DNA of 64,000 nucleotides, taken from positions 1 through 64,000 of the forward strand of contig JAVBOO010000015.1 in assembly GCA_031550435.1 (NCBI GenBank). Direction: 5' to 3'. This DNA is from JAVBOO01 sp031550435 (lineage in GTDB: Bacteria > Bacillota > Clostridia > Lachnospirales > WRAX01). Shown here in pieces: positions 8,739 through 17,729 of this stretch. Within the stretch, counting starts at the first letter, position 1. Each line of letters starts with the position of its first letter. Made by a program: the position numbers and the translations under genes. The notes beneath the pieces are model-generated. The model was not told where the DNA came from, did no database searches, and saw nothing but the letters and a program-made list of their open reading frames with translations.

Positions 8739-8924
8739 TTGGTATACATTATAATCGGCGTTGTTCTGTTGTTAGGTTATATCTTTGAGTGGAAAATATT
8801 TTTCCAAAGAATGGGATTAACCGAAGACTCAAGAAAATTGTTCAAGATTATTGGCATCGTTCTTTCTGCGCTCATTATACTTTGGGGCGTATCGGATGTA
8901 ATCATATCACTGGCCGGGCGATAA
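8739..8924 (+). CDS. Small two-segment membrane protein
   Basis: 61 residues: hydrophobic segment at residues 2-16, an amphipathic charged middle (KIFFQRMGLTEDSRKLFK), and a second hydrophobic segment at about 38-54. The start is TTG at 8739, with GGAGG 6 bases upstream; the frame has no better start. It is the first gene after the promoter at 8669 and ends 15 bases before natA, so it is probably cotranscribed with the ABC exporter. I do not recognise the family. It may be an accessory subunit of the exporter, but there is no direct evidence. Confidence 0.75.
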   Translation: MVYIIIGVVLLLGYIFEWKIFFQRMGLTEDSRKLFKIIGIVLSALIILWGVSDVIISLAGR

Positions 8925-8939
8925 TTGTGGGGGTGAAGC

Positions 8940-9875
8940 ATGGAACTCAGACTCAGCAATATTAACAAAAGTTTCGGAGAAAAGCATGTTCTCAAAGGCA
9001 TTTCTTTCAGCGCGATGAGCGGAAAAGCAGTCGGGCTTCTCGGGAGAAACGGTTCCGGGAAAACGACGACAATACGCATAGTCATGGATGTTTTCCTTCC
9101 GGACTCCGGCGAAGTTACGATTGACGGCATAAGCAACAGAAGATCCAAAGTAAAAATCGGGTACCTGCCGGAAGAAAGAGGTCTTTACCCCAAAAAGCTT
9201 ATATCCGACCAGATGATTTATTTCGGAGAGCTTAGAGGTATGAGCGCAAGAGACGCGAAGGAAAACTCAAAGGCCATATTGAAAAAACTCGAGGCCGAGG
9301 AGTATTTTAACAAAAAGCTCGAAACCCTGTCAAAGGGTAATCAACAGAAAATACAACTTGCGATTGCCGTTATAAACAATCCGGATATAGTCATACTTGA
9401 CGAACCTTTTTCGGGACTCGATCCTGTTAACGCTATTTTACTTAAAAAACTTGTCGGCGACCTCGCGAGCGAAGGCAAGACCATTCTCTTTTCCAGTCAC
9501 CAGATGAATTATGTCGAAGAATTCTGTGACGACATACACATAATAAACCGCGGAGTAATTGTTGCAGGCGGAAGCATAAAGCAGCTCAAAAAGACATATC
9601 CGAGAAATAAAGTGCTTATAAACGCAGAAGACGCGAAGCTGCCGTTAATACAAAGCGAGCTCGAGAGCGATGATACTCTTAAGGGAATATTATCAGGTAT
9701 TAAGCGCGGCCCCGATGGTTTAATTGTTACGCTTAAGAGAGACGAGGACAAAAAACTGCTGTTCTTGAGCCGTACTCTCGGAAAGTACGACATTGACGGT
9801 ATTCGTGTTATCGAACCTACGCTTGAGCAAATATTCGTGGATAAGGCAGGTGACACAGATGAGACAATTTCTTAA
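8940..9875 (+). CDS. natA: ABC transporter ATP-binding protein, NatA type
   Basis: 311 residues. Walker A GLLGRNGSGKTTT (near residue 33), signature LSKGNQQKIQ, Walker B IVILDEPFSGLDP, switch His in SSHQM. The C-terminal 90 residues form the DUF4162-type extension typical of NatA/CcmA ATPases. With natB it would make an ABC-2 exporter; NatAB of Bacillus exports sodium, but homologues handle other substrates. The gene overlaps natB by 17 bases. The gene symbol reflects the family; the substrate is unknown. Confidence 0.88.
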   Translation: MELRLSNINKSFGEKHVLKGISFSAMSGKAVGLLGRNGSGKTTTIRIVMDVFLPDSGEVTIDGISNRRSKVKIGYLPEERGLYPKKLISDQMIYFGELRGMSARDAKENSKAILKKLEAEEYFNKKLETLSKGNQQKIQLAIAVINNPDIVILDEPFSGLDPVNAILLKKLVGDLASEGKTILFSSHQMNYVEEFCDDIHIINRGVIVAGGSIKQLKKTYPRNKVLINAEDAKLPLIQSELESDDTLKGILSGIKRGPDGLIVTLKRDEDKKLLFLSRTLGKYDIDGIRVIEPTLEQIFVDKAGDTDETIS

Positions 9876-11127
9876 TGTCCTGAGATTTGAATATAAGTCT
9901 GTGATAAAAAGCAAGCCGTTTATCGTAATGACGGCAATACTGTTAATACTGAGCATCGGCCTCGGCTTTTTGCCGACGATTACGAATATGTTCGGCGGAG
10001 GCCGGGAAACGGGTGACGCCGAAAGCAGCTTGCAGCCGGGCAAACCCGGCGAGGGAGCGAAGCTCCCTAATGCCGCCATAATTGACAGGGATTCCGAATA
10101 CCCCGAGGAAGTTTTGAAAACATATTTCCCCGTATATACCTGGGTGTATCTTGACGATGCACAAAAGGCGAAAAACGGAGTCGGCAGCGATGAATACAAG
10201 TTTGCGGTTGACGTTGCCGGAACAGAGTTCACAATGTACACATCCGGCGGAACCTCATTTGACTCTACCGAATACCAAAAGTTTTACGATATGGTTCAAA
10301 CCGTGCAAGAAACAAAATATCTTTCGGAAAAAGGTCTGTCCGAGGCAGATATTCAGGGACTTAGGAGCGTTGTCGTCTCCGGAAGCCAAGAATATATGAA
10401 AAAAGATTATAACCAAACGTTTTGGCTCGCCTATGTAATGCTGATTCTGATGTACATGACAACTATACTTTACGGAACAACGGTCTTAAACTCGGTCGCC
10501 GTCGAAAAATCGACAAAGACTATGGAGCTGCTTATAACGAGCGTCAAGCCGAACGTCCTCCTTTTCGGAAAAGTCATAGGCTCAGGACTTGCGGGTCTTA
10601 CACAATTTGCCGTGTTTATAGGCGTTAATATTGTTTCGCTCACTGTAAATCTGGGAAAATGGACGGATTTCTCGGCATATGTCGGCAGTATAATCGACTC
10701 TGTGCTGAATTCTAACATGCTGGTGTTCATGGTGATATTTTTCCTGCTCGGCTTCTTCGTTTTTGCGTTTTTATTCGGAGCTGTCGGCTCGACAATTTCA
10801 AGGCTCGAAGAAGCAAGTTCGGTTACAGCCCTGCCGATGTTTTTGTTCGTCGGAGCATTCCTGGTTGCGATACTCGGCCTTACGAGCCCGAATGCGGGTT
10901 ATGTAACCGTATGCTCGTATTTGCCGTTCTTTTCACCTCTTGTAATGTTCATGCGCATGTGTGTTCTTGAGATCGGAGCGCTCGAAATAATAGGAGTTAT
11001 CGCCCTGAACTTAGCTTATATAGGAATCGTAGGCTTTTTAGCCGCAAGAATATACAAAGTCGGAGTAATGATGTACGGTAAACCTCCGAAAATATCAACG
11101 ATAATAAAATACACTTTTACTAAATAG
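9859..11127 (+). CDS. natB: ABC-2 type permease, NatB-like
   Basis: About 422 residues. A first membrane helix (residues 20-40, PFIVMTAILLILSIGLGFLP) is followed by a large extracytoplasmic loop (to about residue 185) and then five or six more helices, the usual NatB arrangement. The start at 9859 (MRQFLNVLRFEYKSV) has AGGTGAC upstream and lies inside the end of natA; the longer frame from 9793 has no support. It ends 8 bases before ruvA, so transcription probably runs into the Holliday-junction genes. Confidence 0.87.
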   Translation: MRQFLNVLRFEYKSVIKSKPFIVMTAILLILSIGLGFLPTITNMFGGGRETGDAESSLQPGKPGEGAKLPNAAIIDRDSEYPEEVLKTYFPVYTWVYLDDAQKAKNGVGSDEYKFAVDVAGTEFTMYTSGGTSFDSTEYQKFYDMVQTVQETKYLSEKGLSEADIQGLRSVVVSGSQEYMKKDYNQTFWLAYVMLILMYMTTILYGTTVLNSVAVEKSTKTMELLITSVKPNVLLFGKVIGSGLAGLTQFAVFIGVNIVSLTVNLGKWTDFSAYVGSIIDSVLNSNMLVFMVIFFLLGFFVFAFLFGAVGSTISRLEEASSVTALPMFLFVGAFLVAILGLTSPNAGYVTVCSYLPFFSPLVMFMRMCVLEIGALEIIGVIALNLAYIGIVGFLAARIYKVGVMMYGKPPKISTIIKYTFTK

Positions 11128-11135
11128 AGGTCTGA

Positions 11136-11732
11136 ATGATAGCATTTGTAAGAGGGGAAATTGACCGCGTGCTTGATAACGCAATCATAATAGACTGCGG
11201 AAATATCGGTTATCTCGTCAGCGTTTCCGCGCTGACTATAGGCAGACTTTCCGCGCAAAAAACGGTTAAACTCTATACCTATCAGCAAGTGAGAGAAGAC
11301 GGAACTTCTCTGTTCGGTTTCATAAACTACGACGAGCTTGCTATGTTCACAAAGCTTATAACGGTATCGGGAATCGGGCCGAAGGGTGCCCTGGGTATAC
11401 TGGGGTTAATGAGTCCTGCCGAGTTAACGCTTGCGATACTGACCGATGATGCCGGAGCGCTCTCGAAAGCCCCCGGCATAGGCAAGAAAACAGCCCAAAA
11501 AATAATAATCGAGCTCAGAGACAAGCTTAAAAGCGACGACACTCTTACGGTTTCGACCGGGCAGGAAACTTTATCCGCATCATCGGATGAAAAACAAGAC
11601 GCAGTTGCCGCTCTGACTACGCTTGGCTACTCGAGAGTTGACGCTCTAAAAGTCGTTTCGTCGGTCGCACTCAGCGGCATGACAACCGAGCAGATATTAA
11701 AAGCGGCTTTGAGGAAACTGTCGTCGCTGTAA
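11136..11732 (+). CDS. ruvA: Holliday junction DNA helicase subunit RuvA
   Basis: 198 residues with the three RuvA domains: an OB-fold N-terminus (MIAFVRGEIDRV), a helix-hairpin-helix region (GIGPKGALGILG and APGIGKKTAQKIIIELRDK), and the C-terminal domain that contacts RuvB (DAVAALTTLGYSRVDA). It tetramerises on Holliday junctions and loads RuvB for branch migration. SD AGAGGTCTG precedes the ATG. ruvB follows after 191 bases occupied by an R1 repeat. Confidence 0.96.
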   Translation: MIAFVRGEIDRVLDNAIIIDCGNIGYLVSVSALTIGRLSAQKTVKLYTYQQVREDGTSLFGFINYDELAMFTKLITVSGIGPKGALGILGLMSPAELTLAILTDDAGALSKAPGIGKKTAQKIIIELRDKLKSDDTLTVSTGQETLSASSDEKQDAVAALTTLGYSRVDALKVVSSVALSGMTTEQILKAALRKLSSL

Positions 11733-11752
11733 CGGCGCAAACGTTTTATAAG

Positions 11753-11904
11753 GTAAACACTGATTAATTCACTTTGGACAGATTTCCGGCTAATTTAATC
11801 CATTCGCCTTAGAATTTTGCGCCCATTTTATGGGCTTTCAAAATCCGTGGGCTCATGCTTTGTTACGCTACGCTTCACAAAGTTCGATTAAATCAGCACT
11901 TACT
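11753..11904 (-). repeat. R1 repeat, reverse orientation, between ruvA and ruvB
   Basis: It starts GTAAACACTGATTAATT...ACTTTGGACAGAT and ends GATTAAATCAGCACTTAC, the mirrored ends of the full R1 copies at 31060 and 57299. The interior is unrelated and contains the hairpin-forming CCCATTTTATGGGC. It lies in the ruvAB operon, so it is probably transcribed. Confidence 0.65.
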
Positions 11905-11923
11905 AAGACCCGCGGAGGTTTTT

Positions 11924-12925
11924 ATGGAAAGACGGATTATCACGGCAGATTTTGAGTACGAGGACAGCGATGCCGAGCAAAAGCTGCGTCCGGGGTCGTT
12001 TGATACTTACATTGGCCAGGAAAAACTAAAAGAACAAATAAAAATAGCGGTTGAAGCTGCAAAGCTCAGAAACGAGCCGCTCGACCATGTTTTGCTCTAC
12101 GGTCCGCCCGGCTTAGGCAAGACAACTCTTTCAAACATTATCGCTCACGAGATGAAAGTAAACCTCAAAACAACCTCGGGCCCGGCCATAGAAAAGACCG
12201 GAGATATGGCGGCGATTTTGAGCGGGCTAAACGAAGGCGACCTTCTTTTCATTGACGAAATACACAGGCTGAACCGTGTTATCGAAGAAGTACTGTACCC
12301 CGCGATGGAGGACTTCGCATTCGACGTTGTTATAGGAAAAGGTCCGGGAGCGAGTTCCGTGCGGCTGAATCTTCCGAAATTCACACTGGTCGGGGCGACA
12401 ACAAGAATCGGGCTTTTAACCGCACCTCTGAGAGACCGCTTCGGCGTTGTACACAGGCTAGAGCCTTATAACGTAAAGGAATTGCAGCGCATTGTTCTCA
12501 GGTCGGCCGGAGTTTTGAACACGGAAATAACCGAAGGAGGAGCCGAAGAAATCGCGAGGCGTTCGAGAGGAACGCCGAGAATCGCGAACAGGCTGCTTAA
12601 ACGCGTGCGGGATTACGCTCTTGTAAAGTTTGACGGGGTTGTTGACGACGAAACGGCAAATATGGCGCTTGACCTTTTGGAAGTCGATAAAGTCGGGCTG
12701 GACATCGATGACAGAAAAACCATACTGGCAATCATCGATAAATTCGGCGGAGGCCCCGTCGGGCTGGACACTCTCGCCGTGTCTATAGGCGAGGAAGCAG
12801 AGACAATCGAGGATGTTTACGAGCCCTATCTTATTCAGCTTGGATACATCCAGAGAACGCCGAGGGGCAGAATAGTGACAGAAACAGGATACAGGCATTT
12901 CGGCAGAGAATTCGGCAAGCAATAG
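11924..12925 (+). CDS. ruvB: Holliday junction DNA helicase subunit RuvB
   Basis: 333 residues, normal for RuvB. Walker A YGPPGLGKTTLS, Walker B FIDEIHRL, sensor GATTRIG, arginine finger region PLRDRFGVVHRLE, and the C-terminal winged-helix with DTLAVSIGEEAETIEDVYEP. It is the AAA+ motor that drives branch migration with RuvA. The start ATG at 11924 has GGAGG 5 bases upstream and matches the family N-terminus ERRIITADFEYED; the upstream extension is inside the R1 repeat. Confidence 0.97.
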   Translation: MERRIITADFEYEDSDAEQKLRPGSFDTYIGQEKLKEQIKIAVEAAKLRNEPLDHVLLYGPPGLGKTTLSNIIAHEMKVNLKTTSGPAIEKTGDMAAILSGLNEGDLLFIDEIHRLNRVIEEVLYPAMEDFAFDVVIGKGPGASSVRLNLPKFTLVGATTRIGLLTAPLRDRFGVVHRLEPYNVKELQRIVLRSAGVLNTEITEGGAEEIARRSRGTPRIANRLLKRVRDYALVKFDGVVDDETANMALDLLEVDKVGLDIDDRKTILAIIDKFGGGPVGLDTLAVSIGEEAETIEDVYEPYLIQLGYIQRTPRGRIVTETGYRHFGREFGKQ

Positions 12926-12934
12926 GGGGATCAT

Positions 12935-13561
12935 ATGGAAAAAATCAAGAATGCATTCAGAAAAATTGATTACAATTCGCCCGTTATCCTGACATTTGTT
13001 ATCCTGTCGTTTGCCGCCTATCTTTTGTCGGTTGCGACGGCTGACCTGACCGGCGGTACGGCAATGAGCAAGTCAAATATACTGCTTTTTTCCGTTTACA
13101 GATGCTCGCTTGCGGATCCGCTGGCCTATATCAGAGTGTTTGGCCATGTCTTGGGCCATGCCGGCATAGATCATTATCTTGGCAACATGATGTTGATACT
13201 TCTTATCGGCCCGATGCTTGAAGAAAAGTACGGCTCAAAAAATATGCTGATCTCAATGCTGTTTACAGCGCTTATCACGGGTTTGGTCAATATACTGATA
13301 TTCCCCGAAACCATGCTTTTGGGCGCAAGCGGAATAGTATTTATGATGATGCTCTTAAGCTCGTTTGTGAACCTGAAAAAAGGCAGAATACCGCTTACGC
13401 TTCTGCTGTGCATAATCGTGTTTATCGGAAGAGAAGTTGTGGCAGGGATTGCAAACCAAGACAATATCTCTAACTTCGCGCATATCATAGGCGGGCTTTG
13501 CGGAGCCGGCTTCGGATACTTCTTAAACCGCAGAAAATTCTCCGAAACCGAAACAAAATAA
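12935..13561 (+). CDS. Rhomboid-family intramembrane serine protease
   Basis: 208 residues with about six membrane helices. The catalytic serine is in LLGASGIVF (GxSG) and the catalytic histidine in HIIGGLCGAGFGY. The upstream H-G-H-x4-H-x3-N cluster (VFGHVLGHAGIDHYLGNMM) matches the family's HxxxHxxxxHxxxN motif, so the active site is complete. It cleaves substrates within the membrane; targets are unknown. SD AGGGGG lies between the ruvB stop and the ATG, 9 bases apart, so it belongs to the same transcription unit. Confidence 0.9.
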   Translation: MEKIKNAFRKIDYNSPVILTFVILSFAAYLLSVATADLTGGTAMSKSNILLFSVYRCSLADPLAYIRVFGHVLGHAGIDHYLGNMMLILLIGPMLEEKYGSKNMLISMLFTALITGLVNILIFPETMLLGASGIVFMMMLLSSFVNLKKGRIPLTLLLCIIVFIGREVVAGIANQDNISNFAHIIGGLCGAGFGYFLNRRKFSETETK

Positions 13562-13612
13562 ATTGAGTGGTACAAAACCATATAATTACGTCATATAAAA
13601 GAAGGTGAGTAT

Positions 13613-14614
13613 ATGTCAGAAAAAAGCAGGAAAAGCAACACCGGCAGAATAGTAATACTTGTCGAAGCTGCCGTTGCCGCTATAATTATTGTCGCTTTGT
13701 TCTTTTCGAGTATGTATACCGTAAGCGAGCAGGAACAAGCAGTAATAACTCAGTTCGGCAAAGCTTACGGTGAATCGGGAGCCGGGCTTCATTTCCGGAT
13801 TCCGATTATCCAAAACGTAAAAAAGGTTGATATAACGACAAGAGGCATGGAACTCGGATATCTTAGTTCGGGCTCCGGCTCGTATTCCGGTTCGGACTAT
13901 ACAAACGTTGAAAGCGAATCGTTTATGATTACCAAGGATTTCAACTTCGTTACGATTGATTTCTACATAGAATGGAAAGTCACGCACGCTACAAAATTCC
14001 TGTACAATTCTAACGATCCGGAGACTTTGCTGCGCAATATCCTGCAGTCGGAAGCAAGAAGCATAGTCAGCACGTTTAATGTTGATGACGTTTTAACCGT
14101 TGCAAAGCCCGAGATACAGAGCCGCATGAAAGAAGCGGTTTTGGAAAAACTTGCTCATTACGACCTCGGACTGACAGTTCTTAATATCGCGATTCAGGAC
14201 GCTCAGCCGCCGACAGACTACGTAATATCGGCTTTTAAAGATGTCGAAAACGCAAAGCAGGGCAAAGAAACAGAAATAAACGGCGCAAACAGGTATTACA
14301 ACGAAATTTTGCCGGAAGCCAGAGCGGAGTCCGATAAAATAGTTAAGGCTGCCGAAGCGATTAAGGAATCGAGAATCAACGAGGCTAACGGTCAGGTTGC
14401 GCGCTTTAACGAGATGTATAAAGAGTACATAAACAACAAATCCGTTACTAAGATGCGAATGTACCTTGAGACGATGGAAGAAATACTCCCCGGTATAAAG
14501 GTATATATAACCGAACCGGGAACAGGTGATACGCTAAAAGTACTTAATATAGGCGGAGACTCAAATTCGGACGGAAACGCAAATTTTAATGAAGGGGGAG
14601 CCGCAATTGAATAA
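13613..14614 (+). CDS. hflK: SPFH-domain membrane protein HflK
   Basis: 333 residues: an N-terminal membrane anchor (residues 11-33), then a stomatin/prohibitin/HflK domain beginning VSEQEQAVITQFGK, and an Ala/Glu-rich coiled region (EARAESDKIVKAAEAIKESRINEA). With HflC it forms a membrane complex that modulates the FtsH protease. The acidic Gly-rich tail is poorly conserved. It overlaps hflC by 8 bases. SD AAGGTGAG precedes the ATG. Confidence 0.92.
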   Translation: MSEKSRKSNTGRIVILVEAAVAAIIIVALFFSSMYTVSEQEQAVITQFGKAYGESGAGLHFRIPIIQNVKKVDITTRGMELGYLSSGSGSYSGSDYTNVESESFMITKDFNFVTIDFYIEWKVTHATKFLYNSNDPETLLRNILQSEARSIVSTFNVDDVLTVAKPEIQSRMKEAVLEKLAHYDLGLTVLNIAIQDAQPPTDYVISAFKDVENAKQGKETEINGANRYYNEILPEARAESDKIVKAAEAIKESRINEANGQVARFNEMYKEYINNKSVTKMRMYLETMEEILPGIKVYITEPGTGDTLKVLNIGGDSNSDGNANFNEGGAAIE

Positions 14615-15479
14615 AAAAAGTTTTATAGCGATAGGCGCCGCCGCTGTTGTAATAATACTTCTTGTTATAATATCAAACGCGGTTGTTTATGTTCCTGAAG
14701 ACAACTCCGTATGCATAAAGCGTTTCGATAAGGTTATTGATACGCATAAAGAGCCCGGACTTGTATTTAAAACACCGTTTGTCGATACCGCTGTTTTTGT
14801 TCCTACAAATGCGCAGATATATAACCTCACTCCTTCAGACGTTCTTACCCTTGACAAAAAGGCGATGACCGTTTCCAGCTATGTCGTATGGAAAATAGTA
14901 AATCCGCTCCAATTTATGCAAACCGTTGTAACGAGAGCCGAAGCAGAACGCAGGCTTGATGTTGTCGTATACAACTCCGTCAAGAATCTTTTAAGCTCGC
15001 TGAACCAGAGCGACGCCATAAGTTCGAGGGGAAAAGAGCTGGACGACAGGATACTAGGAAACGCAAAAGGGCAGACAATCGATTACGGTATCGAGATTAT
15101 CGATGTTCAAATAAAGCAGTTTGACCTTCCTCAAGACAATAAAGAGGCGGTTTACAACAGAATGGTATCAGAGCGCCAGCAAATTGCCGCAAAATTCTCG
15201 GCTGAGGGTAAAGAAGAAGCCGAAATTATCAAGAACAGCGCAGACAAAGACGCGGCACTGCTTATTTCGAAGGCAAAGGCCTCGGCCGAGCAGTTAAAAG
15301 CGGAAGGTGAAAGCGAATATATGCGCATACTGTCATCTGCTTACAGCGGAGACGAAAGAGCGGAATTCTATGAGTTTATCCGCTCTATGGACGCTCTGAA
15401 AATAACGATGAGAGGCGATAAAGTACTGTTTTTGCCTCTTGACTCACAACTCGGAAGTTGGCTTTACGGTATAAAATAA
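14607..15479 (+). CDS. hflC: SPFH-domain membrane protein HflC
   Basis: About 290 residues with an N-terminal membrane helix (SFIAIGAAAVVIILLVIISNAVV) and an SPFH domain (YVPEDNSVCIKRFDKVI), ending in a coiled region with AEGKEEAEIIKNSADKDA. It is HflK's partner. The start is TTG at 14607: GGGGGAG lies 6 bases upstream. An ATG at 14589 would put that ribosome site inside the coding sequence. The stop codon overlaps the ATG of the glycerate kinase gene (TAATG). Confidence 0.92.
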   Translation: MNKKSFIAIGAAAVVIILLVIISNAVVYVPEDNSVCIKRFDKVIDTHKEPGLVFKTPFVDTAVFVPTNAQIYNLTPSDVLTLDKKAMTVSSYVVWKIVNPLQFMQTVVTRAEAERRLDVVVYNSVKNLLSSLNQSDAISSRGKELDDRILGNAKGQTIDYGIEIIDVQIKQFDLPQDNKEAVYNRMVSERQQIAAKFSAEGKEEAEIIKNSADKDAALLISKAKASAEQLKAEGESEYMRILSSAYSGDERAEFYEFIRSMDALKITMRGDKVLFLPLDSQLGSWLYGIK

Positions 15480-16735
15480 TGTCACTGTTAAGAAAACATG
15501 CAGAAAAGATAATTGCCGGAACCGTTGAAGCAGTCAGACCGGACACGGCGGTAAAAACCGCAATCATGAGGCGCAGTTTCAGCGACAAGATAGTCGCAAT
15601 CGCAATCGGAAAGGCCGCATTGTCCATGGGAGATGCGGCTGTTTCCGTACTCGGGGCTAAAATAAGCCGCGGGCTGATAATCACAAAGTACGGTCACGGC
15701 GGGCAAACATCACCCGTGTTCGAAATTATCGAAGCCGGTCATCCCGAAGCGGACGAAAACTCGGTCATCGCGGCAAAAACAGCCGTGGAACTCGTGTGCG
15801 GCATGACCGAAGACGAAGAGCTGCTTTTGCTTGTCTCGGGCGGCGGTTCAGCGCTTTTTGAGCTGCCTGCCCCCGGTTTGAGTTTAGCCGATATAAAAGA
15901 TGCTTCCGCACAGCTGCTCCGCTCAGGAGCAGATATAATCGAGACAAACACAATCAGAAAACGTCTTTCCGCCGTTAAAGGCGGCCGCTTTGCCCTTCTT
16001 GCAAAACAAAAGAAGATAACCGCGCTTATTTTATCCGATATACTCAGAGACAGAATCGATATGATAGCGTCCGGCCCCGTCTCGGCAGACATGTCAACCT
16101 GTAATGAAGCACTCGAAACAGTCAAAAAATACAGACTGAAACTCTCAAAAAACGTTATGGAACAGCTTGAAAAAGAAACGCCGAAAACGATAGCAAACGT
16201 CGAAACGGAAATAATCGGCAACGTCAGTCTGGCATGCGACGCTGCCGCAGACTGCGCCGAAAAACTCGGTTATAAAGCCGTTATACTGACAAAAGAGCTA
16301 ACCGGTGAAGCAAAAAATGCCGCAGATTACCTCTGCGGCGAGGGAAGAAAGTATATTGAAAAACTGCCTGAAACAGCGTTTGCTCTGATAACCGGAGGCG
16401 AAACGGTCGTAAAGGTCAGAGGCAGCGGCAAGGGCGGAAGAAATCAGGAATTTGCGCTCGCTGCGGCCGAACATATTTCCGGTATGAAAAACACGGCTGT
16501 TTTTTCTTTCGGCACAGACGGTACTGACGGACCGACAGATGCCGCCGGCGGCTATGTTTGCGGAGAAAGCTCCGCAAGCATGAAGGCATCCGGCATTTCC
16601 CCAAAAGAATATCTGGACAACAATGATTCATACAACGCGCTCAACGCCGTCGGAGGGCTGATTTTAACAGGCCCGACGGGCACAAACGTCAATGACATTG
16701 CGGTGTTTCTGTATCATCCGGAGCAATCGCCGTAA
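15479..16735 (+). CDS. Glycerate 2-kinase (MOFRL type)
   Basis: 418 residues. The N-terminal DUF4147 Rossmann-like domain has SGGGSALFELPAPGLSL and ETNTIRKRLSAVKGGRFA. The C-terminal MOFRL domain has ITGGETVVKVRGSGKGGRNQ and SFGTDGTDGPTDAAGG. These are the ATP/glycerate-binding signatures of type II glycerate kinases, which form 2-phosphoglycerate. The ATG overlaps the hflC stop. The 3' end overlaps the convergent M50 protease gene by 47 bases. Confidence 0.9.
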   Translation: MSLLRKHAEKIIAGTVEAVRPDTAVKTAIMRRSFSDKIVAIAIGKAALSMGDAAVSVLGAKISRGLIITKYGHGGQTSPVFEIIEAGHPEADENSVIAAKTAVELVCGMTEDEELLLLVSGGGSALFELPAPGLSLADIKDASAQLLRSGADIIETNTIRKRLSAVKGGRFALLAKQKKITALILSDILRDRIDMIASGPVSADMSTCNEALETVKKYRLKLSKNVMEQLEKETPKTIANVETEIIGNVSLACDAAADCAEKLGYKAVILTKELTGEAKNAADYLCGEGRKYIEKLPETAFALITGGETVVKVRGSGKGGRNQEFALAAAEHISGMKNTAVFSFGTDGTDGPTDAAGGYVCGESSASMKASGISPKEYLDNNDSYNALNAVGGLILTGPTGTNVNDIAVFLYHPEQSP

Positions 16736-17570
16736 CACATTCGGAAAGCGGACTCCCTACCCCGAACTCCAGAGATTTTTTCGCAACTTCCTCTTCGGTT
16801 AAACAATAGTAATCCTGTCCGGTTCCGACACGGTACAGATTATATCCGGAAGGTGTTATCAAATCGAGCAATGACTTTAACGGCGTATCGGGAGAAACAA
16901 GATAAAGTTTGACTCTGCAAACCGGGTTTTCCTCAAGCTTTCCCTTCCCGAACGCGACTTCGGTATAAAACTCGGTTATCTGCGAAGCCGATTCTTTTTT
17001 CGCACGGCTTAAGAGATAGGCTCCCATTATAACTATTGTGAGATCATAGGGAAACAGCGAGGTGTAAATCGCGCCGGCAGCAACTACTGCAACCGAGAAA
17101 AACATGCCGATTCTCTTTGTTAGCTTGCAAGAGCGTATTGTCCCGAAGACTTCGGCACTCAGACACTGCAACATTCTCCCCCCGTCAAGAGGATAGACCG
17201 GAAGCAGGTTGACAAACGCGATAAGCAGATTAACCGTTACAAACATACAAAAACCGTGGAATAAATAAACCGGCGCTGCTATTACAATATTAAACGCACT
17301 GCCTGCGGCGATAACTGCAAGCTTTTTGCCGAGCCTGTTTGAGTTAAAACTCCGCATGACCGCTGTGAATCCTATAGGGAGCACAACCAGTTTTTCGGTG
17401 CTTATACCAAGTGCGTGCGCCGCCGTTATATGCGCCGCTTCGTGCAGCGCGAGACAAAAAAACAGTACGGCGAACTGCGGCAGTACATAGGGAGTAAAGA
17501 CCACAAAAGGAAGAATAATAAAAAAAGGGCTTATTTCGATTTTAAGTTTCTTTATGCAGAACCGGAACAA
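16689..17570 (-). CDS. SpoIVFB-like M50 family membrane metalloprotease
   Basis: About 293 residues. Zinc ligands are visible: HEAAH in a membrane helix (FFCLALHEAAHITAAHALG) and the third ligand motif NLLPVYPLDGGRML, with a C-terminal CBS-like regulatory part. SpoIVFB-type enzymes release mature sigma-K by intramembrane cleavage in the mother cell; whether this one does so is inferred. The start is TTG at 17570 with AAGGAG 6 bases upstream; the longer frame reaches into an R3 repeat. The gene overlaps the convergent glycerate kinase tail. Confidence 0.82.
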   Translation of the reverse strand: MFRFCIKKLKIEISPFFIILPFVVFTPYVLPQFAVLFFCLALHEAAHITAAHALGISTEKLVVLPIGFTAVMRSFNSNRLGKKLAVIAAGSAFNIVIAAPVYLFHGFCMFVTVNLLIAFVNLLPVYPLDGGRMLQCLSAEVFGTIRSCKLTKRIGMFFSVAVVAAGAIYTSLFPYDLTIVIMGAYLLSRAKKESASQITEFYTEVAFGKGKLEENPVCRVKLYLVSPDTPLKSLLDLITPSGYNLYRVGTGQDYYCLTEEEVAKKSLEFGVGSPLSECVTAIAPDDTETPQCH

Positions 17571-17590
17571 AGGTGGCTCCTTCCGAAAGG

Positions 17591-17722
17591 TATAACTACG
17601 GCAACAAAATATAGGAAAATGCATATTTTGTTGTACCCCCGCTTCGGAGCAGAAAGCGCTCCGGCTAGGCCTAAGTAACCGCGCAAATATTTTATACGGT
17701 ATTTAAATTCCGCGGTAATATT
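17591..17722 (+). repeat. R3 repeat (full-length type) between the SpoIVFA-position gene and the M50 protease
   Basis: Starts CTACGGCAACAAAATATAGG, has the hairpin arms AAAATAT/ATATTTTGTTGT, then CTAAGTAACCGCG, and ends GGTATTTAAATTCCGCGG and TAATA. It matches copies at 52208-52350 and, reversed, 47206-47340. The element fills nearly the whole gap, 7 bases past the stop at 17730. Confidence 0.7.
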
Positions 17723-17729
17723 AATTATT